Of a stretch of DNA of 64,000 nt, positions 1-9,835 are shown piece by piece. A program made the translations under genes and the position numbers. Position 1 is the stretch's first letter; each line of letters begins with the position of its first letter. Source of the stretch: Craspedostauros australis (lineage: Eukaryota; Bacillariophyta; Bacillariophyceae; Mastogloiales; Achnanthaceae); assembly GCA_026770025.1 (NCBI GenBank), contig JAMXDE010000014.1:1798001-1862000 (forward strand). The letters run 5' to 3'. The notes under the pieces are model-generated. The model ran no database searches, had not been told where the DNA came from, and saw only the letters and a program-made list of their open reading frames with translations.

Positions 1-810
1 ACAACAACAACAACAACAGCAACGGCAGTAGTGGCAGCAGTAGCAACAACAGAGGCTGCAGACTCCGAATCCACCCATCAGGGTACCGACCAAGCAGATT
101 TGGAGAGAGAAGAACGGACTGAAGAGCTCGGGAATCAGAGTGGTCGCAGCTCTGACAACAACGACAGCAAAATCAGTGAGACTGATAACGGCGAGGATGA
201 CAACGATCAAGGCAAGGATGATAACGGCGAAGATGACCAAGAGCCTCTCCAGTCGCATCTGCATCTAGCGACGATTGAAGAAGAGCAAGGCGCAGAACCA
301 GCGGAGGCTGTGCATCCATCTAGGAATGGCAAGGCCACAGATACCGTGGCCCGTGCCCGTGGTGACGATGAGAAACGAGCGGCTGTCGAAGACCCCAAGG
401 AAGATATTCGCGCTACAACTCGGCCTGGTGGTTACGCGGAGCTAAGCACCGAGGATCCACCTGCGCCCTCCAATTCCAGCGTCGAAATTGAGCGGAAGGA
501 CGAGAGGATGGGGGAAAGACCAACCGACCGCAAACAATGCACTGTCCAGGAAGACAAGCCTCCAGTAACGCAGGCGACAGACGAGATGGATAACAAAAGC
601 AAGACAAGTGGCAGGAGCGATGACGACGGCGCCGCCGATGGCGAGGGAGCAGGATTTACAGAAACAAGCCGTTCCGCCCCGGCTGTGCCTGCAGCTCCTC
701 CGAACGAGAAGGACAGAACGATGGAGAAGACATTGAGTGGGGATAACTTCGTCATGGGATTGCTCTTGGGCATGAACCCGGTATCCGGCTCGCTGTTTCA
801 ACCAAAATGA
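1..810 (+). CDS. C-terminal part of an acidic low-complexity protein (partial, runs off left edge)
   Basis: Frame +1 is open from base 1 to a TGA at 808-810, giving 269 residues. It opens with a CAA/ACA repeat read as poly-Thr and has no early in-frame ATG, so the start must lie outside the window. The protein is rich in Asp, Glu, Ser and Lys and looks disordered. Only the last 30 or so residues (ending MGLLLGMNPVSGSLFQPK) look folded or hydrophobic. I recognise no domain. It converges on the giant gene at 1080-9164, with 269 bp between the two stops. It could be the last exon of a larger gene; function unknown. Confidence 0.5.
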   Translation, partial: TTTTTTATAVVAAVATTEAADSESTHQGTDQADLEREERTEELGNQSGRSSDNNDSKISETDNGEDDNDQGKDDNGEDDQEPLQSHLHLATIEEEQGAEPAEAVHPSRNGKATDTVARARGDDEKRAAVEDPKEDIRATTRPGGYAELSTEDPPAPSNSSVEIERKDERMGERPTDRKQCTVQEDKPPVTQATDEMDNKSKTSGRSDDDGAADGEGAGFTETSRSAPAVPAAPPNEKDRTMEKTLSGDNFVMGLLLGMNPVSGSLFQPK

Positions 811-1079
811 CTTTGGAACATGCAAATCGAACGAAGAAGGATGGGAAGCTCGTCGTGCTGAAAATGCGGAATCCACAAAACACCTACTAAGCCATCATTG
901 CCTTGTTTTTTTTTTGCATTGACATGATGAATGTGACCTTGTACATTTCATAGAGCCAAATGCACTAGAGGAGGAGTGTAACGATGCCCGATCTGACCTT
1001 TGAAAGACGCTCGTATCGCTGCCACGCACGTTACTATGTTATGTCCGTAAATATCCCTGTGGTCCTTTTGTGAGCAACG

Positions 1080-4000
1080 TCAGGCGTAGATCTGATCAAC
1101 CGAAAAGTGGAATTTGTCCTCTGCTTTCGCGCCAGACATCAAAAGACGAACATCTTCATCAAGGTCCTTCGGTAGATCAAACGTCACGCAACGAAACGTC
1201 GTTGAGATTGTTATGGTCTCATGGCATCTCAATGTGCTGCAATCATCGCCCAAAAAAATGCCAATTTTTGTAAACACATTCCCACCGCAAAATGTAACCC
1301 GCATTCCCAACACCGTTCCTTGGAACTGGAATCTTTCTCCCGCCAACTCAGATGCCGCGATCTTGTACCACACACCAGGGTTATCCGAACGTGTTTCGTT
1401 CCATGCCGGATCCCAAGGAAAGTTGCAGAGATTCATGTCGTCAATAGTCGCAAGCAGACCGTCGACAACCACATCATCGCCGTCATGCAATGGTATCGCA
1501 TTCTCGCAATGGTCATTCTCCAGCACCAGCTTCACTTTGACTGACACAAGCTGTCCAGCCAGTGCGTTGCTATCTGCCATCGCAGACTCGCCAACATCTT
1601 CCGCAGTGCTCACGGCCCCTTTATTTGATTCGACGCTTGCGATGCGGATGAAATACTCTTCAGCAATTGTGCTTTGCCAGGAGATTGAACCATGCCAAAT
1701 GGGCGGACCATCTGCGAAGTTGGGATGAAAAGTCATCGTACCGGCTTCACTCAACCATCCATTGGTCCGTGACTGCACCGCGCCATTGACACAGCTCAGC
1801 TGATCACAGTCTCGCCCAGCGTAGATCTCCACTGTCGAGTTGAATCTTGTGTCAAACCCTTCCGTCGTCAGCATTAAGTATCCGCCGCTGCCCTTCACGC
1901 TCAACCACAAGGCGTTTCTCGACGATGCCTCGTACTTGAAGTCGCAGCTGGGTAATAGGTTTCCGTCATGGCTTTCCGGGTCGCCGGTTTCAATTGACGC
2001 TGGTATGACGAACTTCATCTCATCTTCCAGCTTCAATGGCGTCGTAACGATGCCAGAGCAGGTGCTTGATGCCTGTGGTACGGAGTCGAGCGTCGTGCCT
2101 TCTCTGTTAGGCATGTCAAAGGACCTCGACCTCTTGGAATGGCGAATCAGCACGTAGTAAGTGGTCCCAGTTTCGCTTGGCCATGCCACCTGGGAGTCGC
2201 CGTTGCAGTACTTATGACTCTGGCCAACGCAAGTTAACGCACCGCAGCTACCGCTATACACGCTCACATGTGTGTCGTTTCGGCGCGGTAAGATGTAGTC
2301 TTCTTTGCAGGTGGATGCGGCCATCATTGTGCCGTCTCCAACAACTTTGTACCAAGCACCAGGAGAGTCCCACCAACCCGCCGAAGGATCATCGCATTGG
2401 GAGTCCGTGATATCTGGTCCCAACTCATTTCTTTCGATCAACGGGATCAGTTTTCCGAATCGAGCAGGCCGAGCTTTGTCACAAGTGTCCATACTTCGCA
2501 AAGTGCTGATGGTCAGTTCGAACAGATGCTGGATATTCGTGGCGCTGTTGTCATTCCCAGCGTTATTGGCATGAACGAAGATGGTATACGTTTGGCCAGG
2601 TTTGGTAGTCCAATCGGCCACTTGATGACTCGTCACAGTGGTATATCTCGAGTCGAAGATGATACTAATGACATCCTCATGCTGCGTTGCTGCTGTGCAT
2701 GTCAACGTATCGCAGCTATCACCTTCGTACACGACGACTGTCATATTGGTATTCGAAGCCGTGCTACTGGTGGATGCGCGCACGCGCTTGCCATCACCGA
2801 TGAATGAGAACCATGCTCCGTTGTTGTGTGGGCTGCCGACTTGGCCCTCACAAACGCTCGGCACTGGCTCGCTCGGAACATCGCGCCCTCTGGTCATCGA
2901 AAGGATTGTGACGTCCCGTTCGATCACATTCGTGATTTTCCCGTTCACCACATTGTGGCCACATGTGGCACCTGCCTGAGTGTGCTCGATTGGCGTCAGG
3001 CGCACAGCAATGGAAGGATGTGCGTTGTACACCAACACGTAGTAGTTTACACCCTCCTCGGCAAACCACGTTGCGAATGTAGGTCCGTCCTTTCCCTCAT
3101 CTTGACTATTGCCGTGCACGCATTGCAACCTCTCACAGTCGGATGATGGCGCCTCTAGCTCCTGTCGCGATTGATACACGACGAATTTCGCGTTTCTGGT
3201 GAGATCTTCGACATGGTTCAAAGTGTCGCCAGCGAGTTCTGTTGTGTCAACCGTCATCTTCACCATTTCATTCATTCCATGAACGCGGAACCAAGCTCCA
3301 CCAATCACCTGGGGATAGATGGCACCGCACATGCCAACATTGTTATCTTTTGTCACCATGGTAGTTGATATCAGCATATCAGCGGTACTGTCGCTTGTAC
3401 TGCTTGTATCATTTGTCAATTCCAGCGTCACCGCATGTTTGCACTCGTCGTATGGAGGGAAGTCGACATCAATCCAAGTTTTCCATGGAGTTGGTGCTGA
3501 TGTTACTGATGGCACCACCAATGATGGCGACGTTGATGACGTTGGTGAGCTATCCGCCACATGCAACGAATAGTTGATCTTTGAGAATCTCTCTGTCCCG
3601 ATCCACACATGATAGACCATGCCGACCTCGCTCTCCCAAATCACTTGTCCATTCAGTCCACAGAAGTGAGTGCTGGAATCGATGCAGGTGAGATTGCCGC
3701 ATTCTCCCTCCATCACTATCACGATCGTTGGTGTCGTTTGTACTTGATCGAGGCACGAAGATGCGATCATCTGCCGACCTGTACCAATGATGGCATACCA
3801 TACACCCACCAGATCTTGCCTTCTTTGAATCAAATATTCCCCCTGGATGTAGCAACTGATTATGTCTTCATCCTGTGCAGCCCTCTTGAATGATCCATTG
3901 ATGGAATCACCAATTCCGATTAAATCTGCTGCATGGCAGACGACGTTGTCATTGACGGGATCGCTTGACACAGAGATGTTGAGCGGCAGCGTCTTGAATC

Positions 4001-7000
4001 TGCTATCAGCGAAGAAATTGTTGACATCGATCGCAATGCGGTATGTATGATGAGGTTCCCCAACCCAAGTCAATTCGGGGCGCGGCTGTGTATCGTCTGT
4101 GCATGTACCAGGCGACCATCTGTAGAAAGTCTGGCTTGTGATGCACTGAAGGCGTGCGCAGTCGCCAGCGTAGGAGTATACATGTACGTCCATGTCTATG
4201 AATCTTGAAAGAGCACAGATGTGAAGACTCAGTTGAGATCTTGCCGCTGGGCTCGTGACCTCAAACCAAATCGCATCCATGGTAACGCTCTCTGCAGTGA
4301 AGGATGTGTCGCATGCTGCTGCTACGCTCGTCTTGACTATCATGCTCGAAGTTTGAATCGATTCATCATCCAATTCCAACCCCACAGCCCCATCACACTG
4401 GTCGTTCGGTATTGCTTCACTGATAGTCAAACCGAATCTACCAGCTTGACCTGGATCCCCATGCACAATCACGTGATATGTCACGTTCGCTTTGGTGTCA
4501 AGCTCCATATATGCTTGCTTTGAATCGCTGCCATACCAGCCTGTAAAAGGGCAGAAGCCACGCTCCCAGCTGAAACTGCAACTTAGTGACCTGCAGTCGT
4601 CACCCTCAAGCACAGTGATCCTCGAGCTGTAGGATGTGATGGTGTTGCAGGTGGATGCGAAGAGTCGTTTGCCATTGCCGACAAACTTGAACCATTTCGC
4701 TGCGCCTCTGGGTTCAAAGTCACCACCACAGTAGGGACCAAAGGCTGGTGAAGAATTAATTGTGCTACCACGAGCAACCTCTCCGATCTCCAATAAGTTT
4801 GCGCTGTAGCAGCGCTCGTCGTATTCGCTTCTGGTCAGCTTTTCAGTGGACAGTATGAATTCGCCCATCCCAGACAATGCGCTGTGGACAAGGATGAAGT
4901 ATCGTCGGTTGCGTTGCGCGTACCACGTGAGCTTGCTTTGGGTGACACATTCACCATGTTCTTCATCGTGCCCAGCGACACATCTTAAGGCGTTGCAGTT
5001 GCTTCCCGTCAACACAGTGATTTGATTGTCGAAAAGTCGGAAGGTGGTCTCATTCGGCGAAGATGGCAGGTTGGCTACGTCGGAGAAGCTTGGGTACCGC
5101 ACCAAGATCGAGGGATCGAGCTCGAATGGTCCCATGTCGAGGGATTTGCAAGTATTTATGGTGATGTACGAGTCTTCTCCGACTACAGTGTACCACACAC
5201 CGGGGGATACCACACGGGATGCAAGGTAGCAGCTTGATGTGAATTCAATTGGGACGGTTGCCTCCATCGTTGACGCATGGACGGACACATTGCCGCCGAC
5301 ATCCAAGGAAATGGCTGCCTCACACATGTCATTGCGGACAGTCGATTGGATCGAGAAGGCGAATTCAGGGCTTGGGGAAAGACCGATATCTGTCGTTGTG
5401 CCGTTCTTCGTGCTGGCGTTTGTGTCTGTGCTTGGATCGACCGGCGCAATGCTATTCGTCCCTTCTTCGTTGGGGATTTGCTTGGATGAGATGTGGATGA
5501 AATATGTCTCATCGAGGTTAGATTGCCACGCGACTTCGTTGAAGTTGGAGTCGCCGTCCAACTCCGCACCAGTTTCGTGAGGAGACCTGCATCCTCGGTT
5601 GAAGACGGTCTCAACACTGTCGAGGCACTTGAGGTCGTCGCACGATCCCTTGAAGACTTGCGCTTTGACAGATTGGAATGGAATCCCACCATCGCCGTAG
5701 TTATCATCCAGACAAGTGGATATATTCATCAACGATTCTGTTCCATTCACCACATACCACGTCCCCCTCCTATCCACCACATCCCGTACGCTGGATAGTA
5801 TGCAAGATGGTGCGTCGTCGCTGGTCGCCTTGTGATGGGAAGCATGCAGTTTGCGGAACGAGAAGGACGAGAACCCATCGATCGGCTGCGCTGTGTGGCA
5901 GATGTCATTGTCAGCCGTTTGTCGACATGACAGTTGGTAGTCGACATCCGCTGGGTCAAGTGTGGATGCAGAAGTGGATATTGCTGCAGGTGCTGATGGT
6001 GATGCCGACGACCTGAGCCCGGTGCGCCTGCTAGTCGTACCAGACCTGTTATTGGCGTTACCGTTGGTACTGGCGCTGGTACTGGTTTTGGATAATCCTT
6101 CTGCGGGATCCCAATCTGGATGGCCAGCGGGTGGAGCAGAAACAACGAGGAAGTACTCTTCGTCGCTTTCTGAATACCACGTCACCTGATTGCGAAGCCC
6201 ACATGAGACGCTCTTTGTCTCGGTGGCGCATTGCAAATTGCCGCAATCTCCCGTGAACACAGTGATGTAAGCGGGGGCGTTGCCTTGGGCGGAATCTGGA
6301 GTAGCATTGGTACTGCCCACACTGCTATCGCCGCCACTGCCGTTGTCGATGCAAGTGGATGCAGTCACAACGCCCGACACGTTCGTCTTCACTGAGTACC
6401 ACGTGGCAACTCCGGACTTTACACCGCAAGAGGCCAACGATGTGTCTGCCGGTGTTGCATACTCGTATGACCCTGTCACGATAACCGCTGACTTGGTTGA
6501 TGACATCGATGCTTCGGACTCTGATGTGGTGGACAGGATGACATCGAGAGACCTCGCGATCTCGCATCTATCGTTTGACGCGATGAGTTGAGATCGTATC
6601 GTGTAATCGAATGGCTCCATTCCGCCAATCGCAACAGTCACAGATTCTCTCTTCGCCGCCGGAATCACCAACGCGCATTGTCTTGTTGCACAGTTGCCGA
6701 ATGCTATCGCGCAGCCGAGATCGTCGCAACTTGCTCCATCGAAGGCGACCATCCATGTTGCGAGCGAAGAATCCGATGCCATTTCGACGTTGATGGCTTC
6801 ACCACCGCCATTGGCATCAGTTTCAAGCCCATCGATTGCTATCCATGAATGATATCCAGTCCAGGACTGTTTCTCATCACAGCCGATTGTTGTTTGCGTT
6901 GTGTGGCGCGATGCTCCACCAGATGTTTGGAATGCTGTGGCTGTTGGGGGTCCCTCATGTAGCAAATCGACCGCCTCTCCGTCGATGCCCACGGCAACAG

Positions 7001-9164
7001 ATCCTTCGCATCTCAAGCTTGTGAGGAAGGTCGTTGCGGGGGAAGCAGGAGAGTGAGTGGGGGTTGATCCTGCCCCATTGCCGGAATCGTCATCATTGCA
7101 TTGGCCCAGCTCGGGAAAGAGCGAACATGCGCTCGTGAGCATGACGGTTGCGATGATGAACAATATCGCCAAGGATAGGCACGTGACGGCCGTGAGAGGA
7201 GTCAACGGAATGCGACGTTTGGATGTTGTTGTGTTGTCGTTGTTGTTCTTGTTGTCACCGCCGGCACCGCTCTCGAATCCGGCGCCTTCATTTCCATTGG
7301 TGTTTCCATCTGCCCCGTCCTCTTCGTATTGAATGACATTTCCATCAGCATCAACTATCTCGCGTTCCATCTCTTCAGCGGTGACAGGTTCACCAAGGGT
7401 AGGATCGACCACGTTGATGATTCTGTTGCCTCTTGGTCTGCGTGATCCCGTCGAAGTCAGGACCTGTTCCTGGCCCAGCGGTTGAGGGACGTGCGATGCG
7501 CGAGCGTGCAGGACGTTACCATCCTCGCGATATCTCGACTGGCTTGTTCCCCACGTCGATGCATCGTCAACGACTTCGCCTTGGGCAGTGTACAATCCTG
7601 CATGCGCCACAGGGTCGTATTGCTGCACGGCCAACGCCTCTTGCACCCCCGGTCGTCGCCTTCGTGTGGAGATGAGCGCTTGGTCTGTCACGGACGTTTC
7701 GCCAGATTCTTGCGAGATGGGATCTGACTCATACGATGCTTGCCCGATGGTGCCGTCATCGTTTCCGTCGTGAAGAGGGTTGTTGATGGTGACGGCACCT
7801 GGGTGGATATTGCTTTGACGGGCAGGTTGAACACGGGGCGGTGTTGGTCGTGCAGCTGCCGGCAGTGGCAGATAGTCATTCATGTCGTCGTCCTGGATCT
7901 GAGGACCGACCGTATCGTCGTCGGTAAAGTCGGAGGCTTCCTGCACTTGAGTGCTGGTGCTCTGAGGACGAGAATGAACGCTTCCATTGGAAAAGTTCGT
8001 GCTAGCACGAGTCTCGGCACTCTCCGCAGTCGAGTTTGCGTCTTGGGCAGCATCTTTGCGGGGCATTGAGCCATGAGATGATTCGTCTACAGAGTCTTCG
8101 AGAACCAGATCCACCAGCCAGTCCAACGCATCCGGCGCGATGAGAGAGTTCGAGTCACCCGATCGGATGTCCCGCCGAACAGTAGATGCGGGCAGCTGGT
8201 CGACGTTATCGCTCTGCTTTCGTTTCTGCCGCTTGGCCTTTTCGTGTTTGATATTGTCATGCATTTGGGTATCGTCGGGGTGCTGAACAGCATCACAGTT
8301 CATCCGTTGCCATCGTTCGATGGTTCTTCTTCGCCTTGTTGCCGTCGTTGTCGATTGAGCGTGGATGGTTACAATGCTGCTCCTGCTCTGCCTCCGATCA
8401 CTCTGTGATTCGTGGTGGTGATCTTTGTTGGGATATCGACGATTGCGGGAATGGCGGTATCTCAAGCCGTGACGATGAGCACGCTTTGGATCGTCCCCGT
8501 GGCAATCATCCCGCTGCCCACTCCGGAGGTTTTGTCTGGCATCACTGCCACCGCCGCTGCTGCTGTTGGTGTTGCTATTGATCTTGGAGCTGGTGTCGTT
8601 CCTGTTCCTGTTGCTGTTGGTACTGTTGTCATTGATGTTGTTGGTGGTTGCAGGAACGTAATCACCCTCTGTCGCATCGACGGTGTCCCTGATGCTGTAG
8701 CGGCTGAATCGGATGCGTTCTCGACGGCGCTCACGTTGTTCTCTATCATCCTCTTCCTCATCCTCGCCATCACCTCGATCATGACTGGATTGGTGTTGAC
8801 GATGATCGTTCGGAGCACTGCCTGGAGCTCCCGCCACGAATGGTCGTTCGTTGGCGACCCGTTGCCATTCTTCGGTCGTGTGTGTGACGTTGCAGCCGTG
8901 ATGCTCGACGCGATCGTCGTGACCATGCTGACCATTGTCAATGCCGTCATGTTGGCGCCTTCCCGCAGTGCCAGAGATTCTTCTGCTGGTGGCAGCAACA
9001 CTGGCGATAGCGAGATCGATGGCATCAAAGTGGCTGTCATTGTCGCCGTCGGTTTCGCTGTCATTTCCGCTATTGTAGTTGCCATTGTAGTCTCCATTGT
9101 CGTCTCCATTGTAGTCGCTATTGTCGTCGTTGTCGCTGTCAGCCCCGAGCTTTGCCGAACTCAT
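1080..9164 (-). CDS. Giant single-pass membrane protein with about 12 diverged Cys/Trp repeats
   Basis: One open frame of about 2,694 residues. I chose the ATG at 9164 (MSSAKLGADS); the frame stays open a little further upstream without an ATG. Residues 1-650 are low-complexity and charged, with GDYNGDYN-type repeats, Arg-rich and Asn/Ser-rich blocks. One strong hydrophobic segment (about residues 655-680, near 7120-7200) ends at a Cys and is followed by about 2,000 residues of likely outer or lumenal region. That region holds about 12 units of 130-200 residues with the pattern W[YF]-x-V-x-G, then xSTC, then a beta strand ending G-x-x-C-x-x-L-x-C, then a second W and an aromatic strand. Many N-x-S/T sites are present. 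The layout suggests a cytoplasmic disordered tail, one membrane pass and a disulfide-rich adhesive or cell-wall ectodomain. The units recall beta-sandwich PPC-like domains, but this is weak. No intron is needed. Confidence 0.75.
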   Translation of the reverse strand: MSSAKLGADSDNDDNSDYNGDDNGDYNGNYNSGNDSETDGDNDSHFDAIDLAIASVAATSRRISGTAGRRQHDGIDNGQHGHDDRVEHHGCNVTHTTEEWQRVANERPFVAGAPGSAPNDHRQHQSSHDRGDGEDEEEDDREQRERRRERIRFSRYSIRDTVDATEGDYVPATTNNINDNSTNSNRNRNDTSSKINSNTNSSSGGGSDARQNLRSGQRDDCHGDDPKRAHRHGLRYRHSRNRRYPNKDHHHESQSDRRQSRSSIVTIHAQSTTTATRRRRTIERWQRMNCDAVQHPDDTQMHDNIKHEKAKRQKRKQSDNVDQLPASTVRRDIRSGDSNSLIAPDALDWLVDLVLEDSVDESSHGSMPRKDAAQDANSTAESAETRASTNFSNGSVHSRPQSTSTQVQEASDFTDDDTVGPQIQDDDMNDYLPLPAAARPTPPRVQPARQSNIHPGAVTINNPLHDGNDDGTIGQASYESDPISQESGETSVTDQALISTRRRRPGVQEALAVQQYDPVAHAGLYTAQGEVVDDASTWGTSQSRYREDGNVLHARASHVPQPLGQEQVLTSTGSRRPRGNRIINVVDPTLGEPVTAEEMEREIVDADGNVIQYEEDGADGNTNGNEGAGFESGAGGDNKNNNDNTTTSKRRIPLTPLTAVTCLSLAILFIIATVMLTSACSLFPELGQCNDDDSGNGAGSTPTHSPASPATTFLTSLRCEGSVAVGIDGEAVDLLHEGPPTATAFQTSGGASRHTTQTTIGCDEKQSWTGYHSWIAIDGLETDANGGGEAINVEMASDSSLATWMVAFDGASCDDLGCAIAFGNCATRQCALVIPAAKRESVTVAIGGMEPFDYTIRSQLIASNDRCEIARSLDVILSTTSESEASMSSTKSAVIVTGSYEYATPADTSLASCGVKSGVATWYSVKTNVSGVVTASTCIDNGSGGDSSVGSTNATPDSAQGNAPAYITVFTGDCGNLQCATETKSVSCGLRNQVTWYSESDEEYFLVVSAPPAGHPDWDPAEGLSKTSTSASTNGNANNRSGTTSRRTGLRSSASPSAPAAISTSASTLDPADVDYQLSCRQTADNDICHTAQPIDGFSSFSFRKLHASHHKATSDDAPSCILSSVRDVVDRRGTWYVVNGTESLMNISTCLDDNYGDGGIPFQSVKAQVFKGSCDDLKCLDSVETVFNRGCRSPHETGAELDGDSNFNEVAWQSNLDETYFIHISSKQIPNEEGTNSIAPVDPSTDTNASTKNGTTTDIGLSPSPEFAFSIQSTVRNDMCEAAISLDVGGNVSVHASTMEATVPIEFTSSCYLASRVVSPGVWYTVVGEDSYITINTCKSLDMGPFELDPSILVRYPSFSDVANLPSSPNETTFRLFDNQITVLTGSNCNALRCVAGHDEEHGECVTQSKLTWYAQRNRRYFILVHSALSGMGEFILSTEKLTRSEYDERCYSANLLEIGEVARGSTINSSPAFGPYCGGDFEPRGAAKWFKFVGNGKRLFASTCNTITSYSSRITVLEGDDCRSLSCSFSWERGFCPFTGWYGSDSKQAYMELDTKANVTYHVIVHGDPGQAGRFGLTISEAIPNDQCDGAVGLELDDESIQTSSMIVKTSVAAACDTSFTAESVTMDAIWFEVTSPAARSQLSLHICALSRFIDMDVHVYSYAGDCARLQCITSQTFYRWSPGTCTDDTQPRPELTWVGEPHHTYRIAIDVNNFFADSRFKTLPLNISVSSDPVNDNVVCHAADLIGIGDSINGSFKRAAQDEDIISCYIQGEYLIQRRQDLVGVWYAIIGTGRQMIASSCLDQVQTTPTIVIVMEGECGNLTCIDSSTHFCGLNGQVIWESEVGMVYHVWIGTERFSKINYSLHVADSSPTSSTSPSLVVPSVTSAPTPWKTWIDVDFPPYDECKHAVTLELTNDTSSTSDSTADMLISTTMVTKDNNVGMCGAIYPQVIGGAWFRVHGMNEMVKMTVDTTELAGDTLNHVEDLTRNAKFVVYQSRQELEAPSSDCERLQCVHGNSQDEGKDGPTFATWFAEEGVNYYVLVYNAHPSIAVRLTPIEHTQAGATCGHNVVNGKITNVIERDVTILSMTRGRDVPSEPVPSVCEGQVGSPHNNGAWFSFIGDGKRVRASTSSTASNTNMTVVVYEGDSCDTLTCTAATQHEDVISIIFDSRYTTVTSHQVADWTTKPGQTYTIFVHANNAGNDNSATNIQHLFELTISTLRSMDTCDKARPARFGKLIPLIERNELGPDITDSQCDDPSAGWWDSPGAWYKVVGDGTMMAASTCKEDYILPRRNDTHVSVYSGSCGALTCVGQSHKYCNGDSQVAWPSETGTTYYVLIRHSKRSRSFDMPNREGTTLDSVPQASSTCSGIVTTPLKLEDEMKFVIPASIETGDPESHDGNLLPSCDFKYEASSRNALWLSVKGSGGYLMLTTEGFDTRFNSTVEIYAGRDCDQLSCVNGAVQSRTNGWLSEAGTMTFHPNFADGPPIWHGSISWQSTIAEEYFIRIASVESNKGAVSTAEDVGESAMADSNALAGQLVSVKVKLVLENDHCENAIPLHDGDDVVVDGLLATIDDMNLCNFPWDPAWNETRSDNPGVWYKIAASELAGERFQFQGTVLGMRVTFCGGNVFTKIGIFLGDDCSTLRCHETITISTTFRCVTFDLPKDLDEDVRLLMSGAKAEDKFHFSVDQIYA

Positions 9165-9835
9165 TTTGTGCACGATCGTGGTGCACGATGTCGTTGCAAT
9201 TGATGCAACCTTCTGCGACAACACTGCCAGTCACTCTGTTCACCTTTCTGTGATGTTTGCTCTTTGGTGGCCGGCGTATTAGTAATGAGCCATGATCACG
9301 AAGGTCCCTTCCATACGCTCTGTCAACGGAGACAACGTAGATGAGGACGGGCACCGCAATCGCGGAATTCATTTTTGGACGTGTTCCACCGACCAAGCAG
9401 TTTGTTGACAATGTTCCATGGTAAATACTATAAAATGTGTAATTATCTAGCTGTGCATATCACGGGACTGATATGTGCTTGTCTTAGAACGGTATAGATA
9501 CGCAATAACCCATTTGATAGCACGTGAATAAATTGTTATGTTCATAAATAAGATATGTAAATTATTTACCTGTGACACCACATACAGATTGGATAGGAGA
9601 TCACAGGACCAGAGTTGGTGCGTCAGCGACAGGTTCGCCATCCGTCTCCTCAGAGGGTCGCGGCCATGGCCTTACCATTTTTCAAAGGGGATGATAGCAA
9701 CAGCAAATCAGCGTTTGGAAGACGGATCAAGTGCGGTCCGATCCGCTAGGATCATCAAGCGACCCTGCAACGCCACATTCTGCATCGAGTTGGGTCGAAG
9801 ACGAAACAGACGTTTACTCTCTAGAATACTCTGGT
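9165..9835. other. Intergenic stretch between giant gene start and EF-G stop
   Basis: 671 bp, AT-richer than its surroundings around 9420-9600. It should hold the promoter of the giant minus-strand gene and the 3' end of the EF-G gene. A TATA-like stretch (TACTATAAAA) lies near 9427-9436 but on the wrong side to be clearly assigned. No coding signal seen. Confidence 0.4.
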
